A DNA stretch of 64,000 nucleotides from contig JAHEET010000005.1 in NCBI GenBank assembly GCA_024640565.1, positions 186,001-250,000 of the forward strand. Reading direction: 5' to 3'. Below the pieces are notes generated by a model. The model was not told the DNA's origin. It saw only the letters and a list, made by a program, of their open reading frames with translations, and did no database searches. Source of the stretch: Flavobacteriaceae bacterium (GTDB lineage Bacteria > Bacteroidota > Bacteroidia > Flavobacteriales > Flavobacteriaceae). Numbering within the stretch: position 1 is the first letter of the stretch; every line of letters starts with the position of its first letter. A program made the position numbers and the translations under genes. Shown piece after piece: positions 35,319 to 44,675 of this stretch.

Positions 35319-37048
35319 TATTTTATTGATATTGTAATAATTTCACTTGGCTTATACCCAATTCTATGTGTTTTTACTAATAAAGTTTTACTAGAGTTTA
35401 TCTCAAAAGGTTTTGAGTAAACTTGCCAACTTCTAGCTTTTGGATTTCTTTTATATCCAATAGAAGCTCCTGCTGTTTCACAACTAATTACAACTTTATT
35501 GTTTTTTAAAGTGATTCTTGGTTTTGCAGTTTCTGGTTTTGTTTTTTTACCATTCCATAATTTGGTTATCAATTCAGCTTCAGGCAAATTAGGGTTATCG
35601 TCAATTTTAGTTAACCAGCTATCCATCTCTAAACTTAACTCTTTTAGTTTGTTTTTATACTCAGGTTTATGAGCAAGATTATTCAACTCAAAAGGATCAT
35701 TTTTGCAGTCAAACAATTCTTCTTTTGGTTTATTTTCTCTAAACCATTGTTTTTGAATATCATTTAACTTCCCTTCATTTTTCAATTTTAATAACTCTTG
35801 CATAGAAGGGATTTTTTCTCTGTAAGCAACTGGCAAATAGTATCCTTGTTCTGGTTTATAATTTCTAATATATTTAAACTGATTATCTCTTACTGCCCTT
35901 ATTGCGTCTGTAAAACCATCAAAACGATCTGCTGCTGCATGAATATATTTACGTGGTTTCTTTGATTGATATTTTCCTAAAAAAGCTTTACCTTGCATAT
36001 ATTTTTTCGGTTTTTCGCCAATTAAAGAAAGTAGTGTTGGTGCAAAATCCACAAAACTAATTAACTCATTAAATTTTGTTCCTGCATTCATTTTTTCTGG
36101 AAAACGAATAATCATTGGTGTGTTTAAACCAGAATCGTAAATCAATCTTTTTTCTCTTGGTAAAGGCCCTCCATGATCGCCATAAAATACAATAATGGTA
36201 GTTTCTAATAAACCATCAGCTTCTAATTGTTTTAAAACAGCGCCAACTTGTTTATCCATTTCTGCAATATTGTTGTACAATTTCCACATGTCTCTTTGGG
36301 TAACTTCATTATCAACTAAATAAGGAGGCACTTTAAATTTGGTATCTTTTGGAATATGAACTGGATTATTTTCTTCTAAAATTCTATTTTTTGAAGCTGG
36401 CAAACCATTTAGTTTCCATTTATAGTTTATATCTCCAGATTTGTAATGTCTTGTTTCTATTTGTCTAAAACCATAAGGTTCAAATAAACCAGATTCATGT
36501 GTTTCTGTAAAATTAAATACTGCAAAAAAAGGTTGATTGTCTTTTCTATTTCGCCAATGAGCATAAGGGCTACTTTCATCCCAAGCAGTAACGGGTGCTA
36601 TAAATTGATAGTCTTCTTTGTAATTATTTGTACAGTAATACCCTTTTTGTCTCAATAAATCACTGATCATTTTTACTTGAGCTGGAGGCACAGCTTCATA
36701 TTTAGGCAAACCTGTTTCTTTTGTATTTGATGTTGTACGCATATGATTTGCACCAATACTAGAAGGATACATTCCTGTAGCAATTGCAGCTCTACTTGGC
36801 GCACAAACTCCAGATGCAGAATATAAATTAGGAAAAATCACACCTTCATTTGCCAATCTTGTTAAGTTTGGTGTTGCAACTGTATTATCTCCAAAAGGCG
36901 AAATGTAAGCGCCCATATCTTCAGTCACCAACCACAAAATATTAAGAGGTTTTGCCTGCTTGGTTTCTTTTTTTGAAGATTCACAAGACATAAAAAAGGC
37001 AAGAGAAAATAATAAAGTTATTAAAATCGATGTGCTTTTTAGATTCAT
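35318..37048 (-). CDS. Lipoprotein sulfatase, S1 family, with chitobiase-type C-terminal domain
   Basis: A 576-residue lipoprotein (signal ending AFFMSC). The metal-site strand is NILWLVTEDMGAYISPFG. The formylglycine motif is VCAPSRAAIATG with its cysteine at residue 82, followed by SIGANHMRT, as in heparan N-sulfatase-like S1 proteins. FYGDHGGPLPREKR is the second metal segment. The last 70 residues (PRITLKNNKVVISCETAGASI to ITISIK) form a chitobiase/beta-hexosaminidase C-terminal-like sandwich. It is a single-gene transcript with a locus-type promoter at 37080-37125. The T9SS relic begins directly after its stop. Confidence 0.87.
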   Translation of the reverse strand: MNLKSTSILITLLFSLAFFMSCESSKKETKQAKPLNILWLVTEDMGAYISPFGDNTVATPNLTRLANEGVIFPNLYSASGVCAPSRAAIATGMYPSSIGANHMRTTSNTKETGLPKYEAVPPAQVKMISDLLRQKGYYCTNNYKEDYQFIAPVTAWDESSPYAHWRNRKDNQPFFAVFNFTETHESGLFEPYGFRQIETRHYKSGDINYKWKLNGLPASKNRILEENNPVHIPKDTKFKVPPYLVDNEVTQRDMWKLYNNIAEMDKQVGAVLKQLEADGLLETTIIVFYGDHGGPLPREKRLIYDSGLNTPMIIRFPEKMNAGTKFNELISFVDFAPTLLSLIGEKPKKYMQGKAFLGKYQSKKPRKYIHAAADRFDGFTDAIRAVRDNQFKYIRNYKPEQGYYLPVAYREKIPSMQELLKLKNEGKLNDIQKQWFRENKPKEELFDCKNDPFELNNLAHKPEYKNKLKELSLEMDSWLTKIDDNPNLPEAELITKLWNGKKTKPETAKPRITLKNNKVVISCETAGASIGYKRNPKARSWQVYSKPFEINSSKTLLVKTHRIGYKPSEIITISIK

Positions 37049-37079
37049 AAGTTATGTTTGATTGAATTTAGCTATAAAT

Positions 37080-37125
37080 CAAAAATAGGTTAATCAAAAT
37101 TTAAATGAATCCTGTACTGTACTGA
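37080..37125 (-). promoter_or_regulatory. Locus-type promoter for the 576-residue sulfatase
   Basis: Minus strand: CAGTACAGTACAGGATT, with the ACAGT unit twice, then 20 bp and a perfect -7 box TATTTTTG (37080-37087). It is back to back with the plus-strand promoter at 37128-37175. Confidence 0.8.
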
Positions 37126-37127
37126 AA

Positions 37128-37175
37128 TTACAGGTAACCACAGGTTGCTTAACTAGTTGAATTATACTAATTTTA
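37128..37175 (+). promoter_or_regulatory. Locus-type promoter for the nucleoside-hydrolase-like gene
   Basis: Plus strand: ACAGGTAACCACAGGTTG, 20 bp, then TAATTTTA (37168-37175). It lies 34 bp before the ATG at 37210. The element shares ACCACAGG with the sites at 22385 and 52189. Confidence 0.65.
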
Positions 37176-37209
37176 AAACTTAATTGTATTTTACAAATAT
37201 TCACTTCAA

Positions 37210-38100
37210 ATGAAAAAAACATTCTTTTTAATCTTTAGTTTACTTTTTGTTTCTAACTTAACTTTATCTCAAAAGATAGACCCTCCAAAAGGAAGAATTG
37301 CTGTGGTTGCTGATGGAAATTCTCCAGATCCAGATGATTTAGGTGGAACTACTGTAACTCTTGCCTTATTTCGTTCTGCAGGTTTAGAAAACAGATTGGT
37401 TCATTATTCTCATAGTTGCGATTTGGTTAGAGATGATCGGATTTCTGAAAAAGCAGAAAATGAACGCCATCATTTAATGCAATTGGCTTGCGATATGACT
37501 GCAAGACGTTGGAAAGGCTTTGAAAATCTAACTTTTTACGATGCAATTTGGCAAAAAGAAGCAACTATTAACGATTTATGTAGGGCAATAAACGCATCAA
37601 CAAAAAATGATCCTTTATGGATTATTGAAGCTGGTGAACCTGATATTATTGGAATGGCTTTACAAAAAACTCCAAATGAAAAACACAAATTTGTAAAAGT
37701 AATTACACATCATACTGCAAATGATAATGCTGGAGATTTTTATAAATGGCAAGAAATTTTAGATTTTGGTGTGGAAGAAGTAAGAATTCCAGATCAAAAT
37801 ATAAAATTAAAAGTACCTATTGCAGATTGGGATTGGGCTAAAAATCATTCAGACCCTAGAATTCAGTTGGTTTGGAGTTTTGGTAAAATGGCTGAAGTAG
37901 ATGATATTGTAAAATTTCAAAAAGGAAAATGGGATTGTTCTGATGCGGGTATGATTTTGTATTGGATTACCGGTGCCAACGTTAACAATGGTTTACAACA
38001 AGGTACAGTAAATGATGTAAAAAACATTTTATTAGATTTTATTGATAAGAATCCAGAGAAAAAAAAATCAACTAAAATAAAGAAGGAAAAAGGTAAATAA
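37210..38100 (+). CDS. Secreted nucleoside-hydrolase-like protein of unknown function
   Basis: A 296-residue exported protein (signal peptide MKKTFFLIFSLLFVSNLTLS). The mature start IAVVADGNSPDPDDLGGTTV resembles the Asp-rich calcium-binding strand of inosine-uridine nucleoside hydrolase-like and DUF1593-like folds. WIIEAGEPDIIGMAL and KVITHHTANDNAGD are consistent with that fold. The C-terminus is Lys-rich. It has its own locus-type promoter and stands between two sulfatases, so it belongs to the regulon. A role in cleaving a C-O or C-N glycosidic bond of the polymer is possible; an actual nucleosidase role seems unlikely from context. It is convergent with the next sulfatase gene. Confidence 0.65.
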   Translation: MKKTFFLIFSLLFVSNLTLSQKIDPPKGRIAVVADGNSPDPDDLGGTTVTLALFRSAGLENRLVHYSHSCDLVRDDRISEKAENERHHLMQLACDMTARRWKGFENLTFYDAIWQKEATINDLCRAINASTKNDPLWIIEAGEPDIIGMALQKTPNEKHKFVKVITHHTANDNAGDFYKWQEILDFGVEEVRIPDQNIKLKVPIADWDWAKNHSDPRIQLVWSFGKMAEVDDIVKFQKGKWDCSDAGMILYWITGANVNNGLQQGTVNDVKNILLDFIDKNPEKKKSTKIKKEKGK

Positions 38101-38130
38101 AGTTGTTTTGCATTTTAACAAAATTTTTAT

Positions 38131-39717
38131 TTAGTCAACTGTAACTTTACTTTTCCACCAATTTTTGTTTGGTTTAAAATCTTTAGAAAGCACTTTTAAT
38201 CTGTCTTTTTCTAAAGTTTGTAGTTTTTTTGTTTTTATATTTTCTAATCTTGTTTTTCGTTTATTTTTATCAAATAAAACATCTTTTTCAGGATATTTTG
38301 CACCAACTTCTTCTAACCAAGTTAGTAATTGATTGCTTAAATCTTTGGCAAGTTTTGAATGTTCTTTTATTACGTTAAATTCATCTTTTTCTGTAGATGG
38401 AAGTTTGTATAATTCTTGACGATTATCTTCCCAATAATGAATTAATTTCCAGTCATTTTGCTGAATAATCGAAGTAGGCTCTCCTCCTTGATTTCCATAA
38501 TGGGGATAATGCCAATAAAGCGGTCTATCTATATTGATTTCTTTTCCTTCTAAAACTGGCTTTAAACTAATACCATCTTTGTGTTGTGCTGGTTTTAATG
38601 GTATTCCTACTAAGTCTAAAAATGTGGGATAAAAATCGGTATGAACTACAGGGAAGTTTGTTTCTAATCTATTGTTTTTCAGCCAAGGAACTTTAATTAA
38701 AAATGGAACTCTAATACCACCTTCCCATTGATAGCCTTTTCCTCCTCTTAAAGGCAAATTACTGGTGGCATAGTGGTCGCCAGAAGCAACGCCTCCATTA
38801 TCAGAAGTAAAAACTACAATAGTATTTTTATCTAAATTATTATCTTTTAAAGCTTTTAAAACAATGCCAACAGCATCGTCCATAGTTTCTACCAAACCAC
38901 CATAAACTGGATTGTCTTGCACTTGCCTAATTGGTAAAATGCGTTCCATTGAATATCCAGATTGGGTAATACCTAAACTGTCTGCTTTATCTCTGTATTT
39001 TTTCCACTTTGTTTTTGTGGTTTGAATGGGGGCATGAACTGCATAAAAAGACAAAAAAGCAAAAAATGAGGAGTCTTTGTGTTCTTGAATAAATTTAGCA
39101 GTTTCACTTGCCAAACGAAGGGTTAGGTCTTCGCCTCTTCGCTTATCTTTTAATTTAGGATTATTAAATGGTGAGAAATAACCTCCATTTGGTCCTCCTC
39201 TATGAAAACCTCCTTTATTTATGTCAAATCCATGGTTTTCTGGATATGAACCTTTAGCTCCTAAATGCCATTTACCGGCAAAAAAAGTTTTATATCCTTC
39301 GCTTTTAAAAGCTTCTGCCATCGTTACATCTTGCTTCGGTAATGCTTTCACATAAGTAGTTGGAAGTAATTTATCATATCTATTTCTTGACCTCCAATCT
39401 TCTCTAGATTTAGCTCCAATCCAATCTGTAATTCCATGTCTTGCAGTAAATTTACCAGTCATAATACTAGCTCTTGAAGGGCTACAAACCCTACTTGCTG
39501 CATAACCTTGTGTAAAAAGCATACTTCCTTGTGCAAGCTTTGCTACATTTGGAGTTTCGTAAAACTTACTTTCTGTAATGCTTACATCATGATACCCTAA
39601 ATCATCAACAAGAATAAAAAGTATGTTTGGTTTTTTGTACTTTGACACCTCTTCTTTTTTGCAATTAAGAAGAAGTATAATTGTTAGTAACAGTAGATTT
39701 TTACAACTCCTAAACAA
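38131..39717 (-). CDS. Lipoprotein sulfatase, S1 family (arylsulfatase A-like)
   Basis: A 528-residue lipoprotein (signal ending ILLLNC). The metal-site strand is NILFILVDDLGYHDV. The formylglycine motif is VCSPSRASIMTG with its cysteine at residue 78, then RHGITDWIG. GKWHLGAKGSYPENHGFD and FTSDNGGVASGDHYATSN complete the site. This is the arylsulfatase A-like layout, different from the other four sulfatases of the window. It is last in the operon GH5-GH3-binding protein-sulfatase, 3 bp after its neighbour. Confidence 0.88.
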   Translation of the reverse strand: MFRSCKNLLLLTIILLLNCKKEEVSKYKKPNILFILVDDLGYHDVSITESKFYETPNVAKLAQGSMLFTQGYAASRVCSPSRASIMTGKFTARHGITDWIGAKSREDWRSRNRYDKLLPTTYVKALPKQDVTMAEAFKSEGYKTFFAGKWHLGAKGSYPENHGFDINKGGFHRGGPNGGYFSPFNNPKLKDKRRGEDLTLRLASETAKFIQEHKDSSFFAFLSFYAVHAPIQTTKTKWKKYRDKADSLGITQSGYSMERILPIRQVQDNPVYGGLVETMDDAVGIVLKALKDNNLDKNTIVVFTSDNGGVASGDHYATSNLPLRGGKGYQWEGGIRVPFLIKVPWLKNNRLETNFPVVHTDFYPTFLDLVGIPLKPAQHKDGISLKPVLEGKEINIDRPLYWHYPHYGNQGGEPTSIIQQNDWKLIHYWEDNRQELYKLPSTEKDEFNVIKEHSKLAKDLSNQLLTWLEEVGAKYPEKDVLFDKNKRKTRLENIKTKKLQTLEKDRLKVLSKDFKPNKNWWKSKVTVD

Positions 39718-39720
39718 TAA

Positions 39721-40728
39721 TTAGTTTTTAATTATTTTTTTTATGAAATGGTTGTTCTTATCTTCATTAGAGAGAAAATATACACCGTTTTTTAAATCAC
39801 TTACATCAATAATTTCTATTGAATTTTTAGTTTTTATTTTTCTGATAGTAGCACCTAACACATTAGAAATAGTCAAGCTAGAATTCAAAGGAAGGTTTCT
39901 AATTTCAATTTTTCCTGTTGTTGGGTTTGGAAGAATTTTGGTTTCGTTTTTTTTTTCATCATTGATTGATAATGAAGCATCGTAACAAGTAGATTCAGTA
40001 TTATTCAAATTAAAAGCAACACTATCAGAAACATCTGATCTACGCAATACCATTTTATCCATAAAAAAGAAACTAGACCTAGCATCTACAATTACGGAAT
40101 AGTTACCTGGAGAATTAAAAGTGGCCCATAAAAACCTAAAGGAACTACCATCGTTTGTATTAGTAACGAAACCCCAACGCTGATCGACAGGGAGGTTTAC
40201 GGGGTGTCTATTCATAAAGGCTTTGAAATACCCATTAGTACTAGAACCTGCTGGACAATCTCTATTTGGATTGCTATTACAATTAGGTTTTGGCTCTAAC
40301 TGAGGAGTAGCAGTTGAATTGTTTTGATTAGTAGCATAAAAGTCATCAGCTACTATACGAAGCCAAGCATCATTGTGTTCTCCTCCTGAAGTACCTGTAC
40401 CTATTCGTCCGCGCCATGCAAATCTGTAAGTACCCGGGTTATTAATTTTTATATTGTAAGTAATTGGAGTTCCAGTTAAAGCATTGAAAGACTGTGCTCC
40501 ATCCCAATATATATAATCTATGGTAGATCCAGATAAGTTAGGGTCAGGCTCACTACCAGTTTGCCAATTTGATCCAGAAGGCAAGACACCAGATTCCATC
40601 TCTATTGTTAACAGGCCATTTTCTTCTTCAAATGGCAATATACCATCACAATTTGCTGTTTGCGCAAAGGTTTGACTAACACTTATTAAAAGTATAACTG
40701 CAATTGTATTTTTTATTCTATAATTCAT
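39721..40728 (-). CDS. Secreted carbohydrate-binding-like protein with T9SS tail
   Basis: A 335-residue exported protein (signal ending QTFAQ). The single main domain begins NGLLTIEMESGVLPSGSNW and contains NPGTYRFAWRGRIG and SSFFFMDKMVLRR. This is the pattern of a CBM6-like or GH115 C-terminal-like galactose-binding fold. A T9SS type A tail follows (ILPNPTTGKIEIRNL to IKKIIKN). No catalytic domain is seen. It lies 11 bp after GH3 and 3 bp before a sulfatase. It probably sits on the cell surface and helps hold the polymer. The fold is partly shared with the 62078-62794 lipoprotein. Confidence 0.75.
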   Translation of the reverse strand: MNYRIKNTIAVILLISVSQTFAQTANCDGILPFEEENGLLTIEMESGVLPSGSNWQTGSEPDPNLSGSTIDYIYWDGAQSFNALTGTPITYNIKINNPGTYRFAWRGRIGTGTSGGEHNDAWLRIVADDFYATNQNNSTATPQLEPKPNCNSNPNRDCPAGSSTNGYFKAFMNRHPVNLPVDQRWGFVTNTNDGSSFRFLWATFNSPGNYSVIVDARSSFFFMDKMVLRRSDVSDSVAFNLNNTESTCYDASLSINDEKKNETKILPNPTTGKIEIRNLPLNSSLTISNVLGATIRKIKTKNSIEIIDVSDLKNGVYFLSNEDKNNHFIKKIIKN

Positions 40729-40739
40729 TGTATATATTT

Positions 40740-42914
40740 TTATTTTACTCTAAGTATAATTTTTTGTAAGTCTTTCTCTGCTGACGATGCTCCTACAGAG
40801 ATCGTAAAAGTTCCAGGCTCTAAAACTTTTTCCATATCTTGATTTAAAATATTAAGTTCATCAAAACCTAAATTAAAGCTGACTGTTTTTGTTTCTCCTG
40901 GTTTTAAGGTAATACGTTCAAAACCTTTTAACATTTTTAGGTAACGCCCAACCGAAGCAAAATCATCTCTAACATACATTTGAACCACCTCATCTCCTTC
41001 TCTTTGTCCTGTATTTGTGACGTCTACAGAGACCATAGTCGAGCCATCTGCATTGATGGTTGAACTCTCCAGTTTTGGTGTGCTGTGTTTAAAAGTTGTA
41101 TAACTTAATCCAAAACCAAAAGGATACAACGGCGATTTGTCGGCATCTTTAAACAAGCCTTTACCCGAGCCTATAAAATCTGGTCGCTCTAGATAGGTTA
41201 CAGGAACCTGACCAACATCACGTGGAAAAGAAACGGTAAGCTTACCACCTGGATTGGTATCTCCAAAAATAGCATCTGCAATAGCATCACCAGAACGCAT
41301 ACCTAAATACCAAGTTTCTAAAATAGATGGAATATTTTCCGCTATATAATTAATCGTTAAAGGACGACCGTTAATTAAAACTACAATAACTGGTTTTCCC
41401 GTTTTATGAATAGCTTCAACTAATTCATTTTGGACTCCATATAAATCCAAACTCGATCTGTCTGCACCTTCACCTCCTGTTTTTCGAGAACCACCAACCA
41501 CAAGTACAACTGCATCCGATTTTTTTGCAGCTGCAATAGCTTCTGAAAAGCCGTGTTTTGAATTACTCAATAAATCACAACCTTTGGCATAATTTATTTT
41601 TACTTTTCCTTCGGTTTTACTAGTTAACCCTTCTAATACCGATGTGTAAAATGGTGGCAATCCAGAATATCCTCCTAATAAAGAATAGGTTCCTTTTTTA
41701 GGTTGCTCTTCATGTGCATTTGGACCAATTACGGCTAATGATTTAATTTTATTGATATCTAATGGTAATAGATTATTGTCATTTTTTAATAAAATCATGG
41801 CCTTTTTTGCCATTTCATACGAAAATTCCTGATGTTCTTTTCTACCAGCATTTACAGTTTTCGTGTCAATCTCTTTTGGTTCCGTATCAAATAAACCCAA
41901 TTTATATTTTGCGGTTAGAATACGAGATGTTGCGATGTCAACATACTTCATTAAATCAAGATTCTTCGTTATCGTGTCTTTTAACACGTTGGTATGATAT
42001 GCTGCAAATTTCTCATTCTTTCCTATAACTAAATCCATATCTACACCAGCTTTTAGTCCTAAGATAGCTGACTTGGCTCTAGTTTCAGCAATAAAATGCA
42101 TGGTTCCTAATCTAGCAACATCATTATTATCAGAAACAATAAAACCGTCGAAACCTAGCTCATCTCGTAAAATATCCTTTAACAACCATGTATTCATATG
42201 ATTTGGAATACCATTATAATCTTGATGTCCTGGCATAACAGAACCTACCTTTGCCTCCTTTATAGCAGCCACAAAAGGTGGTAAATAAACTTCTCGCAAA
42301 CGACGCTCTGACATATCACTAAAACCACCATTGATACCACGTCGATTTTCTGGATAGCCAATAAAATGTTTTGCGGTTGCCATAACATGATTCTCATCAA
42401 ATCTCTCATCACCAGTACCTTGCAAACCCTCGATAAACGCAACACCCATTCTAGACACCAAATAAGGGTCTTCTCCATAAGATTCTTCTACTCTACCATA
42501 TCTTGGATCACCAGAAATAACATCTAAATTTGGTGAATAGCAATGTGTAACACCTAAAGCACGTGCTTCTAGCGCTGTTTGAGATGCCATTGTTTTTACA
42601 AGCTCTGGTTCCCAAGTAGAACCAGCGGCAATAGCTTGAGGATAAACAGTGGTATTTCCATAATAATCGTGAACTAGCCACATACCGTGTAATGCTTCTG
42701 CATACTTCATGTACGGAATACCTAAGCGGTCATTAGCTGGCGCATCTTGCGTCATTTCTGCAATCTTTTCCTCTAAGGTCATTTTGCTTATAAGACGTTC
42801 TACTTTTTCAGCTATTTCTATGTCTTTCTTATTTAATTTTTGCTGGTTACTTGTTTCTGATTTACAGCAGAACAATGTGGTTATGATACATACAACTAGT
42901 AGTAAGTTCTTCAT
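40740..42914 (-). CDS. GH3 beta-glycosidase, lipoprotein
   Basis: A 724-residue protein with a lipoprotein signal (ITTLFCC). It has the GH3 N-terminal barrel (MTLEEKIAEMTQ, AIAAGSTWEPELV, HFIGYPENRRG), then the alpha/beta sandwich, then a fibronectin III-like C-terminal domain (SPLYPFGFGLSYTTF, VTNTGQREGDEVVQMYV). The nucleophile is the Asp of GFIVSDNNDV near residue 260. GH3 members in such loci act as beta-xylosidase or beta-glucosidase. Xylose is a regular ulvan component, so a xylosidase role is plausible but not shown. It lies 19 bp after the GH5-like gene. Confidence 0.87.
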   Translation of the reverse strand: MKNLLLVVCIITTLFCCKSETSNQQKLNKKDIEIAEKVERLISKMTLEEKIAEMTQDAPANDRLGIPYMKYAEALHGMWLVHDYYGNTTVYPQAIAAGSTWEPELVKTMASQTALEARALGVTHCYSPNLDVISGDPRYGRVEESYGEDPYLVSRMGVAFIEGLQGTGDERFDENHVMATAKHFIGYPENRRGINGGFSDMSERRLREVYLPPFVAAIKEAKVGSVMPGHQDYNGIPNHMNTWLLKDILRDELGFDGFIVSDNNDVARLGTMHFIAETRAKSAILGLKAGVDMDLVIGKNEKFAAYHTNVLKDTITKNLDLMKYVDIATSRILTAKYKLGLFDTEPKEIDTKTVNAGRKEHQEFSYEMAKKAMILLKNDNNLLPLDINKIKSLAVIGPNAHEEQPKKGTYSLLGGYSGLPPFYTSVLEGLTSKTEGKVKINYAKGCDLLSNSKHGFSEAIAAAKKSDAVVLVVGGSRKTGGEGADRSSLDLYGVQNELVEAIHKTGKPVIVVLINGRPLTINYIAENIPSILETWYLGMRSGDAIADAIFGDTNPGGKLTVSFPRDVGQVPVTYLERPDFIGSGKGLFKDADKSPLYPFGFGLSYTTFKHSTPKLESSTINADGSTMVSVDVTNTGQREGDEVVQMYVRDDFASVGRYLKMLKGFERITLKPGETKTVSFNLGFDELNILNQDMEKVLEPGTFTISVGASSAEKDLQKIILRVK

Positions 42915-42933
42915 TATTTATCTTATTAGTTTG

Positions 42934-44328
42934 TTAGTTAAAATTATGTATACCTGGTATAATTTTAATATTTAAATACTCTTGGTCTTTTGGCCATTTC
43001 AAAATGATTAATTTTTGAGTATTAGCATTCCAAATATAATTTGAAGGATCAAAATATGTTGGAGATTTGTAAGTTTCTAACCCTACATTTTTTAAAGGGT
43101 TGTAAAACATCACAATATCTGAATCTATGAGTATTGAAAACCCATCTGGATAATGTCGGTTGGCACCAATGAATAGCTTTGATGCTCCTTTACTATTATC
43201 TGGTTTAATTTTTAAGTCGAGCGAGCGTGTAGCATGATTAAACAAAAAGGATTGAATATCGCCAGCTATGGTTTGTGGAAAAGGTCTTGATATGACATCG
43301 GTAATATATTTACGCTCTACAGTACCAACATCTGTACTATCGCTAAAAATCGACCAGGTTGATTGCCCTCCGGGCAGAAAGTTTTGCATCGTTCTGTTCC
43401 CCAAAAACCAAGCTTTTATAGAACCGACTCCCATGCGATCGAAAACCTCAGCGGTTCTTATATAAAGTTCTCTATATTTTAACTGACCTAAATTACCATC
43501 AATTAAAGTATCAGTTCTTGCAAATGTTGGAAAGCCCCACTCTCCAACAAGAATTGGAGCGTTTAGCGTATTTGATTCTTTATTAAACCTATCCATGTTA
43601 CGCTTTATAAAGTCAATATCATTTTGGTATATATGCGGTGCAAAAATGAGGTTCTTTCTGTTAATTGGTGACTTGATTTCCGCATATTGATTTTTATCTA
43701 CTTTCTCTCCTTTATTCATAAAGATAGATTGAAACAAAACCATTTTATCTACATTAATTTTCTGACATTCGTCAATTATTTGTTGATATAATGGAATGAG
43801 ATATTTATTAGTTAAATCGTCATAAGAAATATCCATAGTCAACTTTCTTGGTTCGTTAACAACGTCATAACCAAGCACAGATTCATCATCAGAAAACCGT
43901 TTCCAAATCACTCTCCATGCGTCAATATAAGTTTTGTATTCCTCTTTTTTATTTAGCCAAAATTCTTCCCATACAAACTTATCAATACCATAAACCGTCA
44001 TTTTAAAAACCGTTTTTATACCATGGTGTCTTCCTAAAGCAACAAGTGCATCGAGCTTTTTAAGGTAATTTGGTTGAAGTTTACAACCAGGAAAGTCACT
44101 AAGTTTTCCTAATTCTAGACGGATGACTTGCGTGTTAGCGCCCATTCTTACCATTCTGGCATAATCATCACTATTAAAAAACACCTCACCTTTATGGTCG
44201 TTTGTATTAACTACAAAACCTCTGGGAATAACATGCCGTCCTAAATCATCCCTTAAACCATGCTTTATTTGAGCAAAAGACATTAAAGACATAAAAAGAA
44301 ATGCAACAAAACAAACTTGAAACTTCAT
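42934..44328 (-). CDS. Secreted GH5-like glycoside hydrolase
   Basis: A 464-residue exported protein (signal ending LMSFAQ). The clan GH-A TIM barrel begins DDLGRHVIPRGFVVN. The acid/base is the Glu of GYDVVNEPR near residue 156, and the nucleophile is the Glu of ILVGEWGFP near residue 262. A C-terminal beta-sandwich (about 365-464) resembles the tail of endoglycoceramidase-like GH5 proteins. The substrate is unknown. It is first of a four-gene operon with a locus-type promoter at 44351-44399, which places it in the same response as GH3 and the sulfatase. Confidence 0.8.
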   Translation of the reverse strand: MKFQVCFVAFLFMSLMSFAQIKHGLRDDLGRHVIPRGFVVNTNDHKGEVFFNSDDYARMVRMGANTQVIRLELGKLSDFPGCKLQPNYLKKLDALVALGRHHGIKTVFKMTVYGIDKFVWEEFWLNKKEEYKTYIDAWRVIWKRFSDDESVLGYDVVNEPRKLTMDISYDDLTNKYLIPLYQQIIDECQKINVDKMVLFQSIFMNKGEKVDKNQYAEIKSPINRKNLIFAPHIYQNDIDFIKRNMDRFNKESNTLNAPILVGEWGFPTFARTDTLIDGNLGQLKYRELYIRTAEVFDRMGVGSIKAWFLGNRTMQNFLPGGQSTWSIFSDSTDVGTVERKYITDVISRPFPQTIAGDIQSFLFNHATRSLDLKIKPDNSKGASKLFIGANRHYPDGFSILIDSDIVMFYNPLKNVGLETYKSPTYFDPSNYIWNANTQKLIILKWPKDQEYLNIKIIPGIHNFN

Positions 44329-44350
44329 AAAGGTGTTCTTGTAATCTAAG

Positions 44351-44399
44351 GCAAGCTAACCTTAATAAACTTTTTATATAACCTGTACTGTGCTGTACA
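44351..44399 (-). promoter_or_regulatory. Locus-type promoter for the GH5-GH3-binding protein-sulfatase operon
   Basis: Minus strand: ACAGCACAGTACAGGTTA, with three ACAG units 5-6 bp apart, then 20 bp and TAGCTTGC (44351-44358). It lies 22 bp before the GH5-like start. The 347-bp divergent gap holds this promoter, the plus-strand one at 44612, and otherwise nothing I can identify. Confidence 0.75.
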
Positions 44400-44611
44400 A
44401 TTTTCATATGCTTTACAACAATATTCTTTTAAGCACAACAAAAAAAATCCAATCCATTGAAAGATGTAAAATGTAATGCCTAAAATGACGTTGTTATAGC
44501 AACAACTTATTATATTTAATAAAATATATCATATATTAGAGAACTGTAATAAACTAATTGCGAGGACAAATATTGACAGAAAATTTTTAAGCTCAAAAGT
44601 TTTTCAATCAG

Positions 44612-44653
44612 CATAGGTCAGGATGGTTTATATACTTTAAAATTTTATTTTTG
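44612..44653 (+). promoter_or_regulatory. Locus-type promoter for the PL28-like lyase
   Basis: Plus strand: TAGGTCAGGATG, 20 bp, then a perfect -7 box TATTTTTG (44646-44653). It lies 22 bp before the ATG at 44676. Confidence 0.72.
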
Positions 44654-44675
44654 TTAAAAGTAAAATTTTAAAATT

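Noticed and set aside
44400..44611. Possible small RNA or riboswitch in the divergent gap
   Set aside because: Only a short GTTG/CAAC inverted repeat is seen; no conserved aptamer pattern or terminator.
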